The notes beneath the pieces are model-generated. The model ran no database searches, was not told the DNA's origin, and saw only the letters and a list, made by a program, of their open reading frames with translations. A stretch of DNA of 6,848 nucleotides, from NCBI GenBank assembly GCA_937980285.1, contig CALJQI010000250.1:1-6848 (forward strand), read 5' to 3'. The position numbers and the translations under genes are program-made. Shown here one piece after another: positions 6,084 to 6,848 of the stretch. Numbering within the stretch: the first letter of the stretch is position 1; each line of letters starts with the position of its first letter. The stretch comes from an uncultured Gammaproteobacteria bacterium. Lineage in GTDB: Bacteria > Pseudomonadota > Gammaproteobacteria > GCA-001735895.

Positions 6084-6848
6084 TTATTCTACGGTGCGGT
6101 TCCAGCGCTTGGTCCAGGCTTCACGGTTCTTGTTGATGATCGAATAATCTACCGAGACCATTTTGCCGACTTTCTCGGGACCGAAAGGTACCGAAGCCTC
6201 GAGTTCCGGAGACAGCTTGGTGTTCTTGTTAACCGGACCAAAACCGGTGGCCTCGGCAAGCTTGGCCTGAACTTCGGGTGAAACCAGGTAACGAATGAAG
6301 CTTTGCGCGAGGTCCGGGACATCGCTATTGACCACGGGACAGGTAGCCGCCATCAATGCAACGGCTCCCTCTTTCGGATAAACGAATCCCGCCGGGTAAC
6401 CGGTAGCGGCCAGCGCCTTGGCGCGGCTGCTGCCCCAGACGGCCAGGGCTACATCGCCACTCTGGAACATTTCCGATAATTTGCCGGAAGACGGCTCGTA
6501 GGTAAGCACATTGGGGCCGATGCGATCGATCATGGCTTCGAATCCGGGATCGATATCGGCTTCACCGCCACCATTCATTTTTGCGCTCATGACCAGGGCC
6601 AGCAGTCCGTAACCGTTCGTAATCGGCGGTACGACGACCTTGCCCTTGTACTTGCTATCCTCGAGATCGCGCCAACTGGTCGGCGCGGGCCAACCGTTGG
6701 CCTCGAAAATCTTTTTGCTGTAGGTCAGGCCGGTGGCGATAAAACCGAAGCCTACCGCGCGGCCATCGCCGAACTTCGCGTTATCGTAGACTTCGTTGAT
6801 CGAGCCTGACTGTTCTATTTTGTCGCAAAATCCCAATGCCAGCGCCTG
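6084..6848 (-). CDS. Periplasmic solute-binding protein of a PotD-like ABC importer, N-terminus outside window
   Basis: The C-terminal 254 residues of a type II periplasmic binding protein; about 90-110 residues including the signal peptide lie beyond base 6848. The frame is open to the window edge, and a TTG at 6836 is internal, not the start. Family features: GFIATGLTYSKKIFE (lobe-crossing segment), SWRDLEDSKYKGKV, PPITNGYGLLAL, and the C-terminal INKNREAWTKRWNRTVE ending common in PotD/AfuA-type proteins. It delivers the substrate to the PotABC-like transporter encoded downstream. The segment AVWGSSRAKALA corresponds roughly to the ligand-loop region that in polyamine binders usually carries an acidic residue; here it has serines and an arginine, a hint but not proof that the ligand carries a carboxylate or other negative group. 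Likely made in excess because of the terminator that follows. Confidence 0.9.
   Translation of the reverse strand, partial: QALALGFCDKIEQSGSINEVYDNAKFGDGRAVGFGFIATGLTYSKKIFEANGWPAPTSWRDLEDSKYKGKVVVPPITNGYGLLALVMSAKMNGGGEADIDPGFEAMIDRIGPNVLTYEPSSGKLSEMFQSGDVALAVWGSSRAKALAATGYPAGFVYPKEGAVALMAATCPVVNSDVPDLAQSFIRYLVSPEVQAKLAEATGFGPVNKNTKLSPELEASVPFGPEKVGKMVSVDYSIINKNREAWTKRWNRTVE

Noticed and set aside
6834..6836. TTG as start codon of the binding protein
   Set aside because: The frame continues in phase to the window edge, and the product from TTG would lack a signal peptide and the first third of the fold.
1..6848. CRISPR arrays, insertion sequences, tRNA genes, phage or defence genes
   Set aside because: Nearly every base is accounted for by eight metabolic and transport genes. 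No repeated spacer-like units, terminal inverted repeats or tRNA-like cloverleaf were seen in the short gaps.

Overview
The window is a slice of one bacterial operon, read entirely on the minus strand (right to left in window coordinates). It carries eight genes: six complete and one cut off at each edge. Base composition is moderate to fairly high GC by eye. The protein families are typical of Proteobacteria (Gram-negative), but nothing in the window fixes a genus. There are no RNA genes, insertion sequences, CRISPR arrays or phage genes, and no gap between genes exceeds 76 bp.

Layout in order of transcription. (1) 6848-6084: periplasmic solute-binding protein, N-terminus outside the window. 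(2) 6063-6037: an intrinsic terminator between the binding protein and the rest. (3) 6007-4955: PotA-type ABC ATPase. (4) 4949-4095: PotB-type permease. (5) 4075-3275: PotC-type permease. (6) 3271-2174: FAD-dependent amine/amino-acid dehydrogenase of the DAO fold. (7) 2181-1882: small [2Fe-2S] ferredoxin-like subunit. (8) 1885-491: FAD/NAD(P)-type oxidoreductase with a C-terminal BFD-type [2Fe-2S] domain. (9) 467 to beyond base 1: a second, different DAO-fold enzyme, of which only the N-terminal 155 residues are present.

Genes 3-5 and the binding protein form a complete importer of the spermidine/putrescine (PotABCD) class. Genes 6-8 together match the three-subunit dye-linked dehydrogenases known from opine oxidase, hydrogen cyanide synthase (HcnABC) and heterotrimeric proline / D-hydroxyproline dehydrogenases. 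The simplest reading is an uptake-and-oxidation operon: a secondary amine, imino acid, N-alkylated amino acid or opine-like compound is imported and then oxidised at its C-N bond, with electrons passing through the flavins and iron-sulfur centres. The second DAO enzyme probably acts on the same compound or on the product of the first step. The substrate cannot be read from the sequence.

The genes are tightly packed: 5 nt, 19 nt, 3 nt, an 8-bp overlap, a 4-bp overlap and 23 nt. The exception is the 76-bp gap with the terminator after the binding protein, a likely device for making more binding protein than transporter and enzymes.
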